In this document: one piece after another, positions 9,345 through 19,085 of the stretch | How positions within the stretch are numbered: position 1 is the stretch's first letter | Layout of the letters: each line of letters starts with the position of its first letter | NCBI RefSeq assembly: GCF_002968635.1 | Contig: NZ_PVBN01000002.1 | Span: 1-64,000 of the forward strand | Reading direction: 5' to 3' | Length of the DNA: 64,000 nt | Origin: Neorhizobium alkalisoli | GTDB lineage: Bacteria > Pseudomonadota > Alphaproteobacteria > Rhizobiales > Rhizobiaceae | Made by a program: the position numbers and the translations under genes | Notes under the pieces: model-generated | Databases searched by the model: none | Told to the model about the DNA's origin: nothing | What the model saw: the letters and a program-made list of their open reading frames with translations, nothing else

Positions 9345-10466
9345 ATGGCCATCCTCAGCTTCGTCACCGGCTATATCATCCCCTTCATTCTCGTCCTGTC
9401 GCTGCTCGTGTTCGTGCATGAGATGGGGCACTATCTGGTCGGACGTTGGTGCGGGATTAGATCGACCGCCTTCTCGGTAGGCTTCGGCCCCGAGCTCCTG
9501 GGCTTCACCGACCGCCATGGTACACGCTGGAAGATTTCAGCGATTCCTCTCGGCGGTTACGTCAAATTCTACGGCGACGAGGATGTTGCCAGCCTGCCGG
9601 ACGCCAGCGGCCTCGTCGGCATGACGGAAGAGGAGAAGGCGCAGACGCTGGCCGGCGCGAAACTGTGGAAAAGGGCGGCGACGGTAGCGGCCGGGCCGAT
9701 CGCCAATTTCCTGCTGGCGATCGCGATCTTCGCCGTATTGTTCAGCGTCTACGGCAAAGTGGTTGCCGATCCTGTCGTTGCCGAGGTTCAGCCCAACAGC
9801 GCGGCCCTGGCCGCCGGCGTTCAGCCCGGCGACCGGCTGGTGGCGCTGGACGGTGCACGCATCAGGACCTTTGACGACGTGCGGCGTTACGTTAGCATTC
9901 GTCCGGAAACACCGATTGTCGTAACGGTCGACCGCAGCGGCCAGGAAATCGATCTGCCGATGCTGCCGAAGCGTACCGAGATCACCGACCAGTTCGGCAA
10001 CAAGGTCGAACTGGGGCTGATCGGCATCGTCACCAACGAAGAGCGGGGCAAATTCCGGGTCGAGACGTTCAGCCCGCTGCAGGCGGTGGCGGAAGGCGTC
10101 AAGGAGACGGGCCATATCGTCACGGGCACAGTCCGCTATATCGGGAATCTCGTGACGGGCCGCATGAGAGCCGATCAATTGGGGGGGCCTGTGCGCGTTG
10201 CGCAGGCTTCCGGTCAGATGGCGACGCTCGGCTTTGCCGCGGTCGTACAGCTTGCAGCCGTTCTGTCCGTTTCAATCGGTCTTCTCAACCTGATGCCGGT
10301 TCCAGTTTTGGACGGTGGACATCTCGTTTTCTATGCAATAGAGGCGGTACGTGGCAAACCGCTGGGAGCCGGTGCGCAAGAAATTGCCTTTCGCATCGGT
10401 CTCGCAATGGTGCTCAGCCTGATGGTCTTCGCGACCTTCAACGACATCAGCAATCTTATTGGCTGA
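9345..10466 (+). CDS. rseP: RIP metalloprotease RseP (site-2 protease)
   Basis: A 373-residue intramembrane zinc metalloprotease. The zinc motif HEMGH lies in the first transmembrane helix (FVHEMGHYLVGRWCG), a PDZ domain lies roughly at residues 115-205 (VVAEVQPNSAALAAGVQPGDRLVAL is its start), and the second metal-binding motif appears as NLMPVPVLDGGH near residue 315. It cleaves anti-sigma factors and leftover signal peptides. One PDZ domain is visible rather than the two of E. coli. The ATG at 9345 follows an in-frame TTG. It lies between cdsA and bamA. Confidence 0.94.
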   Translation: MAILSFVTGYIIPFILVLSLLVFVHEMGHYLVGRWCGIRSTAFSVGFGPELLGFTDRHGTRWKISAIPLGGYVKFYGDEDVASLPDASGLVGMTEEEKAQTLAGAKLWKRAATVAAGPIANFLLAIAIFAVLFSVYGKVVADPVVAEVQPNSAALAAGVQPGDRLVALDGARIRTFDDVRRYVSIRPETPIVVTVDRSGQEIDLPMLPKRTEITDQFGNKVELGLIGIVTNEERGKFRVETFSPLQAVAEGVKETGHIVTGTVRYIGNLVTGRMRADQLGGPVRVAQASGQMATLGFAAVVQLAAVLSVSIGLLNLMPVPVLDGGHLVFYAIEAVRGKPLGAGAQEIAFRIGLAMVLSLMVFATFNDISNLIG

Positions 10467-10664
10467 TGCCCTTAAAATCGTTGAAGGAAACTGTTTATTC
10501 ACCATGTTTGCAACTCTTGCGTGGCCATTGGGTCACGCCTGAGAAGGAAGTAAATAGAAATTAACGCGATACCTTGCTTGTAGGGCAAAAGAAGGTAAAA
10601 CGACACACGTGGCCGGAGTCGGGCTCCACCCGCCGAGGGACAACGGGAAAAGGTAAGAATTGAA

Positions 10665-13022
10665 ATGAAGGCTGGTTCAAGGTTTTTGAACGCAGTGTCG
10701 GCGTTTGCGCTGTCTGCTAGTGTTGTTGCCTCGGGTGCAGGTGTGCTGGTACTTGCTTCCGCACTTTCCGCCGAAGCGGCGGTGATCCGGAGCGTCCAGG
10801 TTCGCGGTGCCCAGCGCACGGGGGAAGAAGCCGTTCGTTCCAATCTGACCATTCGTCCTGGTGTCAGCTTTTCGAACAATGATATCGACGAGTCTGTGCG
10901 CAAGCTTTATGCGACCGGGTATTTCTCGGATGTCCGCATCAGCGTTTCCGGCAGCGCGCTCGTCGTAACGGTCAACGAGAACCAGCTCGTCAATCAGGTG
11001 GTCTTCAACGGCAACCGCAAGATTACCGACGAAAAGCTGCAGGCGGTGGTTCAGACCCAGCCTCTGGGCCCGTACAGCGAAACCATGATCAATGCCGACA
11101 TCGAGCGCCTGCGCGAAGCTTATCGCGCGATCGGCCGCAGCGATGTCGAGATCACGACGCAGACCGCACCGGTCGGACAGGGCCGTGTCAACCTGGCCTT
11201 TGTCGTCAACGAGGGCGATCGCACCAAGATCGCCGACATCAATTTCGTGGGCAACCAGGCCTACGGCGACGGTCGCTTGAAGTCCGTCATCATCACCAAG
11301 GAATCCAGCCCGCTGTCGTTCCTGACCCGCAAGGACGTCTACAGCGAGGACAAGCTGCGCGCCGACGAGGAAACGCTGCGCCAGTTCTATTACAATCACG
11401 GCTATCCCGATTTCCGCGTCATCTCTTCTGAAGCGGTTCTCGACGAGGCGAACAACAAGTACAACATCACCTTCACCGTAGAAGAAGGCCAGCGTTATGC
11501 TTACGGCGGCGTTGGCGTCGAATCGACGGTGGAAGGTGTTGGCAGTGAAGAGCTGCAGGGTCTGGTCGAGACGCGGGAAGGTCGTACCTATGACGCCCGC
11601 GAAGTCCAGAAGACCATGGAGGCGATCTCCAAGCGTGTCGCCGCGAAGGGGTATCCCTTTGCACGCGTGACGCCGCGTGGCGACCGCAACATGGAAACGC
11701 ACACGATCGGCGTGACCTATCTCGTCGATCAGGGCGAGCGTGCCTATGTCGAGCGCATCGAGGTTCGGGGCAATACCCGCACCCGCGACTACGTCATCCG
11801 CCGCGAATTCGACTTCAGCGAAGGCGACGCATTCAATCAGGAAATGATTTCGCGCGCCAAGCGTCGTCTGGAAGCCCTTGGTTACTTCACCACGGTCAAT
11901 ATCTCGACCGCTCCGGGCAGCGCTCCGGACCGCGTGGTCGTCGTGGTTGATGTGGAAGACCAGTCGACCGGTTCGTTCGGTATCGGTGCCGGTTATTCCG
12001 CCGGCGGCGACGGGTTCATGCTGGAAGCCTCCATCGAGGAAAAGAACTTCCTTGGCCGTGGCCAGTTCATCCGCGTCGCGGTTGGCGGTGGTCTCGAAGA
12101 AGCTCGCAGCTACAACATCTCGTTCACGGAACCTTATTTTCTGGGTTACCGTCTCGCGGCAGGCTTCGATCTCTTCAAGAGCTCGACCTCTTCGAACGAA
12201 TATTACGACTATGACGAGCAGGGCGTCACTTTGCGTGTGACGGCGCCGATCACCGAGGATCTGGCGACGACCTTCCGTTATACCTACAAGGAAATCGATT
12301 ATAGCCCAGACGGCGATTGGGACGATGTCGGCGGCCCCGGTCCGGAAGATGACAATCTTTCCGCGCCCTATCGCGATCTTGTCGAAAAAGGCGATTTTGT
12401 TCAGTCGACGATTTCGCAGACGTTGACCTACAACACGCTCGACAATCAAACGCTGGCGCGCGAGGGGATCTATGCGACCCTTACGCATGAATATGCCGGT
12501 CTTGGCGGAGATTCTGAGTTCTACAAGATCTCGGGCCGTGCACGTTACTTCCATCTTCTCTCGACGGAAGCCGACCTCATTGGCTCCGTTGCCGTCGGCG
12601 CGGGTCATGTCGTGGGAACGGGTAGCGATCTGAACGTGTTCGATCAGTTCACCATCGGTGGCCGCCAGATCCGCGGCTTCGAGAATGACGGCATCGGTCC
12701 GCGTATGCCGAACGGCGATGCGCTGGGCGGCACGACCTACTTTACAGCCTCGGCTGAAATGTCCATGCCTATGCCGGTCTTCCCGGAAGACTTTGGTTTG
12801 CGGGCCGCTGTGTTTGCTGACGCCGGGACGCTTTACGGCAATGACGTAGGCAACAGTGCCGGTGCAGTCGGCACGGATATGTCCTGGCGCGCATCCGTGG
12901 GCGCCGGCGTGATGTGGGCTTCGCCGTTCGGCAACATTCGCTTCGACTATGCCATTCCGGTCGTCAAGGAAGACTTTGACGAGACCCAGGAATTCCGCTT
13001 CAGCATGGCGAACCAGTTCTGA
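10665..13022 (+). CDS. bamA: Outer membrane protein assembly factor BamA
   Basis: A 785-residue Omp85 protein. A signal peptide covers about residues 1-39 and ends in SALSAEA. Five POTRA-like repeats follow (starting IRSVQVRGAQRTGEEAVRSN; the last includes YVERIEVRGNTRTRDYVIRREF), then a C-terminal beta-barrel with the conserved GGxxIRGF element, seen as TIGGRQIRGFENDGIGPR, and a terminal phenylalanine (FSMANQF). It inserts beta-barrel proteins into the outer membrane. It follows rseP after a 198-base gap and precedes lpxD. Confidence 0.97.
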   Translation: MKAGSRFLNAVSAFALSASVVASGAGVLVLASALSAEAAVIRSVQVRGAQRTGEEAVRSNLTIRPGVSFSNNDIDESVRKLYATGYFSDVRISVSGSALVVTVNENQLVNQVVFNGNRKITDEKLQAVVQTQPLGPYSETMINADIERLREAYRAIGRSDVEITTQTAPVGQGRVNLAFVVNEGDRTKIADINFVGNQAYGDGRLKSVIITKESSPLSFLTRKDVYSEDKLRADEETLRQFYYNHGYPDFRVISSEAVLDEANNKYNITFTVEEGQRYAYGGVGVESTVEGVGSEELQGLVETREGRTYDAREVQKTMEAISKRVAAKGYPFARVTPRGDRNMETHTIGVTYLVDQGERAYVERIEVRGNTRTRDYVIRREFDFSEGDAFNQEMISRAKRRLEALGYFTTVNISTAPGSAPDRVVVVVDVEDQSTGSFGIGAGYSAGGDGFMLEASIEEKNFLGRGQFIRVAVGGGLEEARSYNISFTEPYFLGYRLAAGFDLFKSSTSSNEYYDYDEQGVTLRVTAPITEDLATTFRYTYKEIDYSPDGDWDDVGGPGPEDDNLSAPYRDLVEKGDFVQSTISQTLTYNTLDNQTLAREGIYATLTHEYAGLGGDSEFYKISGRARYFHLLSTEADLIGSVAVGAGHVVGTGSDLNVFDQFTIGGRQIRGFENDGIGPRMPNGDALGGTTYFTASAEMSMPMPVFPEDFGLRAAVFADAGTLYGNDVGNSAGAVGTDMSWRASVGAGVMWASPFGNIRFDYAIPVVKEDFDETQEFRFSMANQF

Positions 13023-13073
13023 TCGTTTCCGCCCGTCTCGACGGGCGGAAATCTGTTCCGGAGCTCTGGCTTT

Positions 13074-14141
13074 ATGGACCAAAACGAATTCTTTCCGCCC
13101 CATGATGGCGTGAGCCTGCGCGAGCTGGCCGCCCGTCTTGGGGCCGAACTGCTCGATGAGAGCGCCGGTGGTCGACTGATCCGGTCGATCGCACCGGTAG
13201 CCCGCGCTGGTGAGGGGCAGCTCAGCTATATTCTCTCTCGCAAGAGCCGTCATGAACTGGAAACATGTCAGGCCTCCGCCATTCTCTGCGATACGGCGAT
13301 TAGACCGATTGTTCCGGACCACATTCCAGTTTTGCTTTCCAAGGCGCCTTTGACGGCCTTTGCGATGGCCGGTGCTATTCTGCACCCCATTGCGATGCGA
13401 CCGGCGCCTGTCACATCCGCACCATCAGGTATTTCGCCTGCGGCCTATGTCGATCCGACGGCGATGCTCGAGCCGGGCGTCGAAGTCGAGCCCATGGCCG
13501 TGGTCGGCGCCCGCGCCGAAATCGGCAGCGGCACGCGGATCGGTGCGGGCAGCGTGATCGGCGCGGACGTCAAGATCGGCCGCGATTGTACGATCGCGGC
13601 GGGTGCCAGCGTTCTTGCGGCTCTGATCGGCAACGGTGTCATTATCCATAATGGCGCGCGTATCGGCCAGGATGGTTTCGGCAATGCGCCAGGCCCCAGG
13701 GGCATGCTGAAGCTCGTTCAGATCGGACGCGTCATTATTCAGGACAATGTAGAGATCGGTGCCAATACCACTGTCGATCGCGGCGCGATGGACGATACCG
13801 TCATCGGTGAGGGCACAAAGATCGACAATCAGGTGCAGATTGCGCATAACGTCCGCATTGGTCGGCATTGCGGCATTGCGGCTGGCGTTGGCATTGCTGG
13901 ATCTGCGAAGATCGGCAATGGCGTGTTGATCGGTGGCGCGGCGGCAATCAACGGGCATATCACCATTGGTGACGGCGTCCAGCTCGCTGCGTTTAGCGGC
14001 GTGATCGGTTCGGTGCCTCCCGGCGTTGTCTATGGTGGCATTCCGGCGCGGCCGATGAAGGATTTCCTCCGCGAAATGGCGGATAAAATGGCACAGTCGG
14101 ACGAGCGCGCAAAGCGCAAAGGAGAGAAGAAAAATGACTGA
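13074..14141 (+). CDS. lpxD: UDP-3-O-acylglucosamine N-acyltransferase
   Basis: A 355-residue acyltransferase for the third step of lipid A synthesis, using (R)-3-hydroxyacyl-ACP. An N-terminal uridine-binding region is followed by a left-handed beta-helix of hexapeptide repeats from about residue 120. The catalytic histidine region is [20 protein letters not shown]. The C-terminus is a charged helix ([18 protein letters not shown]). Its last codons overlap fabZ by 8 bases. Confidence 0.96.
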   Translation: MDQNEFFPPHDGVSLRELAARLGAELLDESAGGRLIRSIAPVARAGEGQLSYILSRKSRHELETCQASAILCDTAIRPIVPDHIPVLLSKAPLTAFAMAGAILHPIAMRPAPVTSAPSGISPAAYVDPTAMLEPGVEVEPMAVVGARAEIGSGTRIGAGSVIGADVKIGRDCTIAAGASVLAALIGNGVIIHNGARIGQDGFGNAPGPRGMLKLVQIGRVIIQDNVEIGANTTVDRGAMDDTVIGEGTKIDNQVQIAHNVRIGRHCGIAAGVGIAGSAKIGNGVLIGGAAAINGHITIGDGVQLAAFSGVIGSVPPGVVYGGIPARPMKDFLREMADKMAQSDERAKRKGEKKND

Positions 14142-14601
14142 TGAGACCAAGCCGATGCTCGGCGCGGCCGATATTCAGGAAATCATGAAGCTGTTGCCGC
14201 ACCGCTATCCGTTTCTTCTGGTCGACAAGATCGTTGAGATCGACGGTGACAATTCCGCGATCGGCATCAAGAACGTGACCGCCAGCGAGCCGCATTTCAC
14301 CGGCCATTTCCCCGATCGGCCGATTATGCCGGGCGTGCTCCTGGTCGAGGGCATGGCCCAGACGGCCGGTGCAATCTGTGCGCGCAAGGAAGGCGAGGGC
14401 GGCAATCTGGTGTATTTCATGACGATCGACAACGCCCGCTTCCGCAAGCCGGTGATACCGGGGGATCGGGTGGAATATCATGTCACGAAGCAGAAGCAGC
14501 GTGGCAATATCTGGAAGTTTCATTGCGACGCCAAGGTCGATGGCGCACTCGTCGCAGAGGCTGATATCGGCGCGATGATCGTGCGTAAGGACGCGGAATG
14601 A
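14134..14601 (+). CDS. fabZ: 3-hydroxyacyl-[acyl-carrier-protein] dehydratase
   Basis: A 155-residue hotdog-fold dehydratase of the fatty-acid elongation cycle. Catalytic residues are His58 in [12 protein letters not shown] and Glu72 in [20 protein letters not shown] at 21-32 is the usual N-terminal signature. It competes for 3-hydroxyacyl-ACP with LpxA and LpxD, which explains its place between them. It overlaps lpxD by 8 bases and lpxA by 4. Confidence 0.97.
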   Translation: MTDETKPMLGAADIQEIMKLLPHRYPFLLVDKIVEIDGDNSAIGIKNVTASEPHFTGHFPDRPIMPGVLLVEGMAQTAGAICARKEGEGGNLVYFMTIDNARFRKPVIPGDRVEYHVTKQKQRGNIWKFHCDAKVDGALVAEADIGAMIVRKDAE

Positions 14602-15413
14602 GCAAGATTGCTGCCAGCGCGCGGATACACCCCCTTGCTGTGGTCGAGGACGGCGCCGAGATCGGCGAGAATGTCGTTGTCGGCCCGTTTTCGCATGTGG
14701 GGTCGCGCGTGGTATTGAAGGATGGCGTCGAGCTGTCCTCGCACGCGGTAGTAGCCGGTAATACGCAGATCGGTCGCAATTGCCGCATTTTTCCGATGGC
14801 TGTGATTGGCGGCGTCTCGCAGAGCCTTCACGAGGCGGGAGAGGATTCCTCGCTCATCGTCGGCGACAATTGCACGATGCGCGAAGGCGTGACCATGAAC
14901 TGCGGCACGGTCGGCGGCGGCGGCAAGACCGTGGTCGGCAGCAATTGCCTCTTCCTTGCCAATTCGCATGTGGCGCATGATTGTCAGCTCGGCAGCGACA
15001 TCATCATGTCGAACAATGTCATGCTGGCTGGCCACGTCCATGTAGGGGACAAAGCAATCCTCGGCGGCGGCTGCGCCGTGCACCAGTTTACCCGCATCGG
15101 CCGCCAAGCTTTCATCGGGGGACTTTCGGCTGTCAACTACGACGTGATCCCATACGGAATGCTGAACGGCAATCCGGGGATCCTGGGCGGCCTGAACGTC
15201 GTAGGCATGACACGCTCGGGCGTGGAGCGCGCGACGATCCATACCGTACGCCGTGCCTACAAGCAGATCTTTGAAGGCGCAGGGAATGTCCGCAACAATG
15301 CAGCGGCAATCCGCGACGACTACGCCGATTGCAAGGAAGTGATGGAGATCCTCGATTTCATCGCTGCTGACAGCGAGCGCGCACTTTCTTCCCCCTTCCG
15401 CAGCAAGAGCTGA
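14598..15413 (+). CDS. lpxA: UDP-N-acetylglucosamine O-acyltransferase
   Basis: A 271-residue enzyme catalysing the first step of lipid A synthesis. Hexapeptide repeats start at about residue 4 ([20 protein letters not shown]). The catalytic histidine is in [11 protein letters not shown], and the C-terminal alpha-helical domain begins after NVVGMTRSG. It starts by ATGA overlap with fabZ and is followed 6 bases later by lpxI. Confidence 0.97.
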   Translation: MSKIAASARIHPLAVVEDGAEIGENVVVGPFSHVGSRVVLKDGVELSSHAVVAGNTQIGRNCRIFPMAVIGGVSQSLHEAGEDSSLIVGDNCTMREGVTMNCGTVGGGGKTVVGSNCLFLANSHVAHDCQLGSDIIMSNNVMLAGHVHVGDKAILGGGCAVHQFTRIGRQAFIGGLSAVNYDVIPYGMLNGNPGILGGLNVVGMTRSGVERATIHTVRRAYKQIFEGAGNVRNNAAAIRDDYADCKEVMEILDFIAADSERALSSPFRSKS

Positions 15414-15419
15414 TCGGCC

Positions 15420-16301
15420 ATGCCGGGCCTCCCGAGCCTTGCGCCGAAGGGGCGACTGGCGATCATCGCGGGGAATGGATTTCTACCGACCTATCTTGCC
15501 GAGGCTGCACGGGGCGGCGGAGAAAACCCTTTCATCATCTCGCTCCGCAATGAGTCCGATCAGCGCTTCGATGATTTCGAAGCGGCTACGGCCAGCATTG
15601 CCGACATCAAAAGCTTCGAGAGGATCTTCAAGGAAAAGGGCATCGATCGGGTCGTGCTGTCCGGCGGTGTGACCCGAAGGCCCGACTGGCGAGATATCCG
15701 GCCGAACTGGAAGGTGCTGCGCAAGCTGCCACTCTTGCTCCGTACGCTGGTCTCCGGTGGAGATGATGCGCTGCTGCAGGTGGCAATCGGCATCATCGAA
15801 GCGCAGGGCTGCCGCGTCATAGGTGCCCATGAGGTTGCGCCAGGGCTTCTGGCCAGAACCGGCCGGCTCGGTGCCCATGCTCCTTCGCAGGACGATATTC
15901 GCGATATCGAAAAGGCGGCCGAGGCCGCGCGCAGACTGGGCGAACTCGATATCGGCCAGGGGGGCGTGAGTGTCGGCGGTCGCGTCGTGGCGCTTGAAGG
16001 CGTCGAGGGAACCGATCGCATGCTCGAGCGCGTTACCGCTCTGCGCGCAGAGGGGCGCATTTCGGCTCGTCGCAAGGGTGTCCTGGTGAAATTGTGCAAA
16101 CCCCAGCAGGATATGCGCGCGGATCTTCCCACGATAGGTCCTTCCACCGTGGAGAATGCTGTGAAGGCAGGGCTTGCCGGGATCGCCGTGGAGGCCGGGC
16201 GGGCACTGGTGCTCGAAGAGCAGAAGATGGTTGCCGCTGCGGACGCTGCGGGTATCTTCGTCTGCGGCATCGACCTTGGTCTGCCGCAGGGAGGATTGTG
16301 A
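15420..16301 (+). CDS. lpxI: UDP-2,3-diacylglucosamine diphosphatase LpxI (DUF1009)
   Basis: A 293-residue LpxI-type hydrolase that converts UDP-2,3-diacylglucosamine to lipid X. Most alphaproteobacteria use LpxI in place of the unrelated LpxH. Family features are LAIIAGNGFLPTYLAEAA at the N-terminus, DRVVLSGGVTRRPDW, and the C-terminal domain with RKGVLVKLCKPQQDMRADLPTIG, ending in a glycine-rich IDLGLPQGGL. Position between lpxA and lpxB supports the call. Its TGA shares a base with the lpxB ATG. Confidence 0.94.
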   Translation: MPGLPSLAPKGRLAIIAGNGFLPTYLAEAARGGGENPFIISLRNESDQRFDDFEAATASIADIKSFERIFKEKGIDRVVLSGGVTRRPDWRDIRPNWKVLRKLPLLLRTLVSGGDDALLQVAIGIIEAQGCRVIGAHEVAPGLLARTGRLGAHAPSQDDIRDIEKAAEAARRLGELDIGQGGVSVGGRVVALEGVEGTDRMLERVTALRAEGRISARRKGVLVKLCKPQQDMRADLPTIGPSTVENAVKAGLAGIAVEAGRALVLEEQKMVAAADAAGIFVCGIDLGLPQGGL

Positions 16302-17479
16302 TGGCGAAGAGCTTGAAGGTTGGCGTCGTCGCCGGTGAAGTCTCGGGCGACCTCCTGGGCGGCGATCTCATTGCGGCGCTGAACGCCGCCCATGAGGGAC
16401 CCGTCGAATTGGTAGGCGTCGGTGGCGATGCGCTGGCGGCGCAGGGGCTTGCCTCGCTTTTCGATTTTTCCGAACTGTCGATCATGGGACTGACCCAGGT
16501 GCTTGCCCGCCTGCCGAACCTGATCAAGCGGATCACCCAGACCGCCAATGCGATCATTGCCGCCAAGCCGGACGTGCTTGTCATCATCGACAGTCCGGAT
16601 TTCACCCATCGGGTTGCGAAGAAGGTTCGGGCAGCTCTGCCCGATCTGCCGGTCGTGGATTATGTCTGCCCGAGCGTCTGGGCCTGGAAGGAATACCGGG
16701 CAACCGCCATGCTTGCCTATGTAGACCATGTTCTGGCGGTTCTGCCGTTCGAGCCGGAAGCGATGAAGAGGCTCGGTGGGCCTGAAACCACTTTCGTCGG
16801 CCACCGCCTGACGGACGATCCGGCGCTGCTCCGCGTTCGGAGCATCCGCGCGGAACGCCCGGTGAAGTGGAAGGGAGAGGAAAAGACCATCCTGCTTCTG
16901 CCCGGTTCGCGCTCTGCCGAGATCAAGGCGCTTCTGCCGGTTTTTGGGGAAGCCGCGCGTGAATTCGTCTCCCGCAATGGCCCCGCGCGTTTCCTGTTGC
17001 CAACGGTGCCGCGACAGGAGGGACTGGTACGCGAGATTGCCGCGGCTTTGCCGATCAAGCCGGAGATCACCGTGGATGCGGATAGCAAGTGGACCGCCTT
17101 TACCGAAGCCGACGCCGCAATCGCCGCGTCGGGAACCGTGATCCTTGAGCTTGGCCTGTCGAACGTGCCGGTCGTGTCGGCCTACAAGGCCGATTGGCTG
17201 ATCACCTTGATGTCGAAGCGCATCAGGATCTGGTCGGGCGCGCTGCCCAATCTGATCGCCGATTATCCGGTGGTCCCGGAATATATAAACGACGTCGTAC
17301 GCCCGGGCAGTCTGTGCCGCTGGGCCGAACGCCTCTCCTCGGATACCGCCCAGCGGCAGGCGATGATGGAGGGTTTCGATCTGGCCTGGCAGCGCCTGCA
17401 GGTGCCGGTCCCACCCGGTGAAGCGGCGGCCGGCATCGTCCTCCAGGTTCTGGACACGAAAAAACCCGGTCATCGCTGA
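16301..17479 (+). CDS. lpxB: Lipid-A-disaccharide synthase
   Basis: A 392-residue GT-B glycosyltransferase (family GT19) joining lipid X to UDP-diacylglucosamine. Motifs include GEVSGDLLGGDLI near the N-terminus, FSELSIMGLTQVLARLP, YVCPSVWAWKEYR and LLPGSRSAEIKALLP. The ATG at 16301 overlaps the lpxI stop; the frame is open for about 200 bases upstream, but that part lies inside lpxI and is not coding. The stop codon lies within the terminator stem that follows. Confidence 0.95.
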   Translation: MAKSLKVGVVAGEVSGDLLGGDLIAALNAAHEGPVELVGVGGDALAAQGLASLFDFSELSIMGLTQVLARLPNLIKRITQTANAIIAAKPDVLVIIDSPDFTHRVAKKVRAALPDLPVVDYVCPSVWAWKEYRATAMLAYVDHVLAVLPFEPEAMKRLGGPETTFVGHRLTDDPALLRVRSIRAERPVKWKGEEKTILLLPGSRSAEIKALLPVFGEAAREFVSRNGPARFLLPTVPRQEGLVREIAAALPIKPEITVDADSKWTAFTEADAAIAASGTVILELGLSNVPVVSAYKADWLITLMSKRIRIWSGALPNLIADYPVVPEYINDVVRPGSLCRWAERLSSDTAQRQAMMEGFDLAWQRLQVPVPPGEAAAGIVLQVLDTKKPGHR

Positions 17480-17490
17480 CCGGGTTTTTT
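17459..17490. terminator. Bidirectional rho-independent terminator between lpxB and gltA
   Basis: A 10-bp stem AACCCGGTCA / TGACCGGGTT with a TCGC loop, flanked by A-tract and T-tract, so it can act on both strands. It overlaps the last codons of lpxB and ends about 19 bases before the gltA stop codon. It closes the long rightward envelope operon and also the leftward gltA. Confidence 0.9.
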
Positions 17491-17508
17491 GTTTGCGCGG
17501 CGTTTGGA

Positions 17509-18798
17509 TCAGCGCTTGGAGACCGGCACGTAGTCGCGCTGCGGTTCGCCGGTATAGAGCTGGCGCGGACGGCCGATGCGCTGCTCCGGATCTTCGATCA
17601 TTTCGGCCCACTGGGCGATCCAGCCGACGGTGCGGGCGAGAGCGAAGAGCACCGTAAACATCGTGGTGGGGAAGCCCATCGCCTTCAGCGTGATGCCCGA
17701 ATAGAAGTCGATATTCGGGTAAAGCTTCTTCTCGATGAAGTATTCGTCGGTGAGCGCGATGCGCTCCAGCTCCATGGCGACCTGCAGCAGCGGGTCGTCC
17801 TTGTGGCCGAGTTCGCCGAGAACCTCATGCGTCGTCTTCTGCATGATCTTGGCGCGCGGATCGTAGTTCTTGTAGACGCGGTGGCCGAAGCCCATCAGGC
17901 GGAACGGGTCGCTCTTGTCCTTGGCGCGGGCAATGTATTCCGGAATGCAGTCAACCGAGCCGATTTCCGTCAGCATGTTGAGCGCTGCCTCGTTGGCACC
18001 GCCATGCGCCGGACCCCAGAGGCAGGCAATGCCGGCCGCGATGCAGGCGAACGGATTGGCGCCGGAGGAGCCGGCGAGGCGGACCGTCGAGGTCGATGCA
18101 TTCTGCTCGTGATCGGCGTGCAGGATGAAGATGCGGTCCATGGCGCGCGAAAGCACCGGGTTGACCACATATTCCTCGCAGGGCACGGCAAAACACATGC
18201 GCAGGAAGTTGGACGCATAATCCAGATTGTTCTGAGGATAAACGAACGGCTGACCGATGTGGTATTTATAGGCCATCGCAGCGAGCGTCGGCATCTTGGC
18301 GATCATCCGCAGGCTGGCGACCATGCGCTGGTGCGGATCGGTGATATCCGTGGAGTCGTGATAGAAAGCCGAGAGCGCGCCAACACAGCCGCACATGACT
18401 GCCATCGGATGAGCGTCGCGGCGGAAGCCGGTAAAGAAGCGGCTCATCTGCTCATGGACCATCGTGTGATGGGTAACGCGGTAGTCGAAGTCCTTTTTCT
18501 GGGCAGCCGTCGGCAATTCGCCGTAAAGCAGCAGATAGCAGGTCTCCAGGAAGTCGCCATGCTCGGCGAGCTGCTCGATCGGATAACCGCGATGCAGAAG
18601 GATGCCCGCGTCGCCGTCGATATAGGTGATCTTGGACTCGCAGGATGCCGTGGAGGTGAAGCCCGGATCGTAAGTAAAGGCACCGGTCTGCTTGTAGAGC
18701 GAGCCGATGTCGATCACATCAGGACCGATCGAGCCAGACTTTACCGGCAGGTCGACGTGCTTGTCACCGAGTGCCATATTTGCGCTTTTACCCGTCAT
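17509..18798 (-). CDS. gltA: Citrate synthase
   Basis: A 429-residue type II (hexameric-type) citrate synthase, the entry enzyme of the TCA cycle. Catalytic histidines lie in [12 protein letters not shown] and [14 protein letters not shown]; the N-terminal [20 protein letters not shown] and [13 protein letters not shown] are typical. The ATG at 18798 is chosen because GGAGGAT stands directly upstream on this strand; a longer frame upstream covers a hairpin leader and lacks such a site. It is transcribed as a single gene. Confidence 0.97.
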   Translation of the reverse strand: MTGKSANMALGDKHVDLPVKSGSIGPDVIDIGSLYKQTGAFTYDPGFTSTASCESKITYIDGDAGILLHRGYPIEQLAEHGDFLETCYLLLYGELPTAAQKKDFDYRVTHHTMVHEQMSRFFTGFRRDAHPMAVMCGCVGALSAFYHDSTDITDPHQRMVASLRMIAKMPTLAAMAYKYHIGQPFVYPQNNLDYASNFLRMCFAVPCEEYVVNPVLSRAMDRIFILHADHEQNASTSTVRLAGSSGANPFACIAAGIACLWGPAHGGANEAALNMLTEIGSVDCIPEYIARAKDKSDPFRLMGFGHRVYKNYDPRAKIMQKTTHEVLGELGHKDDPLLQVAMELERIALTDEYFIEKKLYPNIDFYSGITLKAMGFPTTMFTVLFALARTVGWIAQWAEMIEDPEQRIGRPRQLYTGEPQRDYVPVSKR

Positions 18799-18823
18799 GC
18801 TGATCCTCCAACCTTTTGGCGGC

Positions 18824-18844
18824 GTGGCGCCTAAAAAGCGCCAC
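18824..18844 (-). promoter_or_regulatory. Stem-loop in the gltA leader
   Basis: Perfect 7-bp inverted repeat GTGGCGC / GCGCCAC with a 7-base loop that is A-rich on the plus strand, 26 bases upstream of the gltA ATG. It could be a leader hairpin affecting mRNA stability or translation. No T-tract follows it in the gltA direction, so it is unlikely to be a strong terminator. Confidence 0.4.
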
Positions 18845-19085
18845 AAGAATTAAGCGTCCAATGCCTTGCTATATGATCCGAAAGCTCATGCCAAGCAGTC
18901 CTTGGTAGCATTTTGTGCAGCGCGGCAGGATATGAGGCAGCCCTATATAATTGGGCATCCAACTTCCTAGTGCAACCCGACCGAGCTCTTTGGGATTGCT
19001 TAGCTTTTGCCGCCAGTTGACGGCGCGCGAGGAAACGCGCAGGTTGTATTATCGCTCAGTCGGGGCAAATTGGGTCGAGCGTTTC

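Noticed and set aside
10677-13385. A 902-codon open frame on the minus strand opposite bamA
   Set aside because: It mirrors the high-GC third-position bias of bamA, has no recognisable domain, and bamA itself is certain.
15560-17611. A 683-codon minus-strand frame opposite lpxI and lpxB
   Set aside because: Crosses the terminator and both genes; no domain, and the rightward genes are secure.
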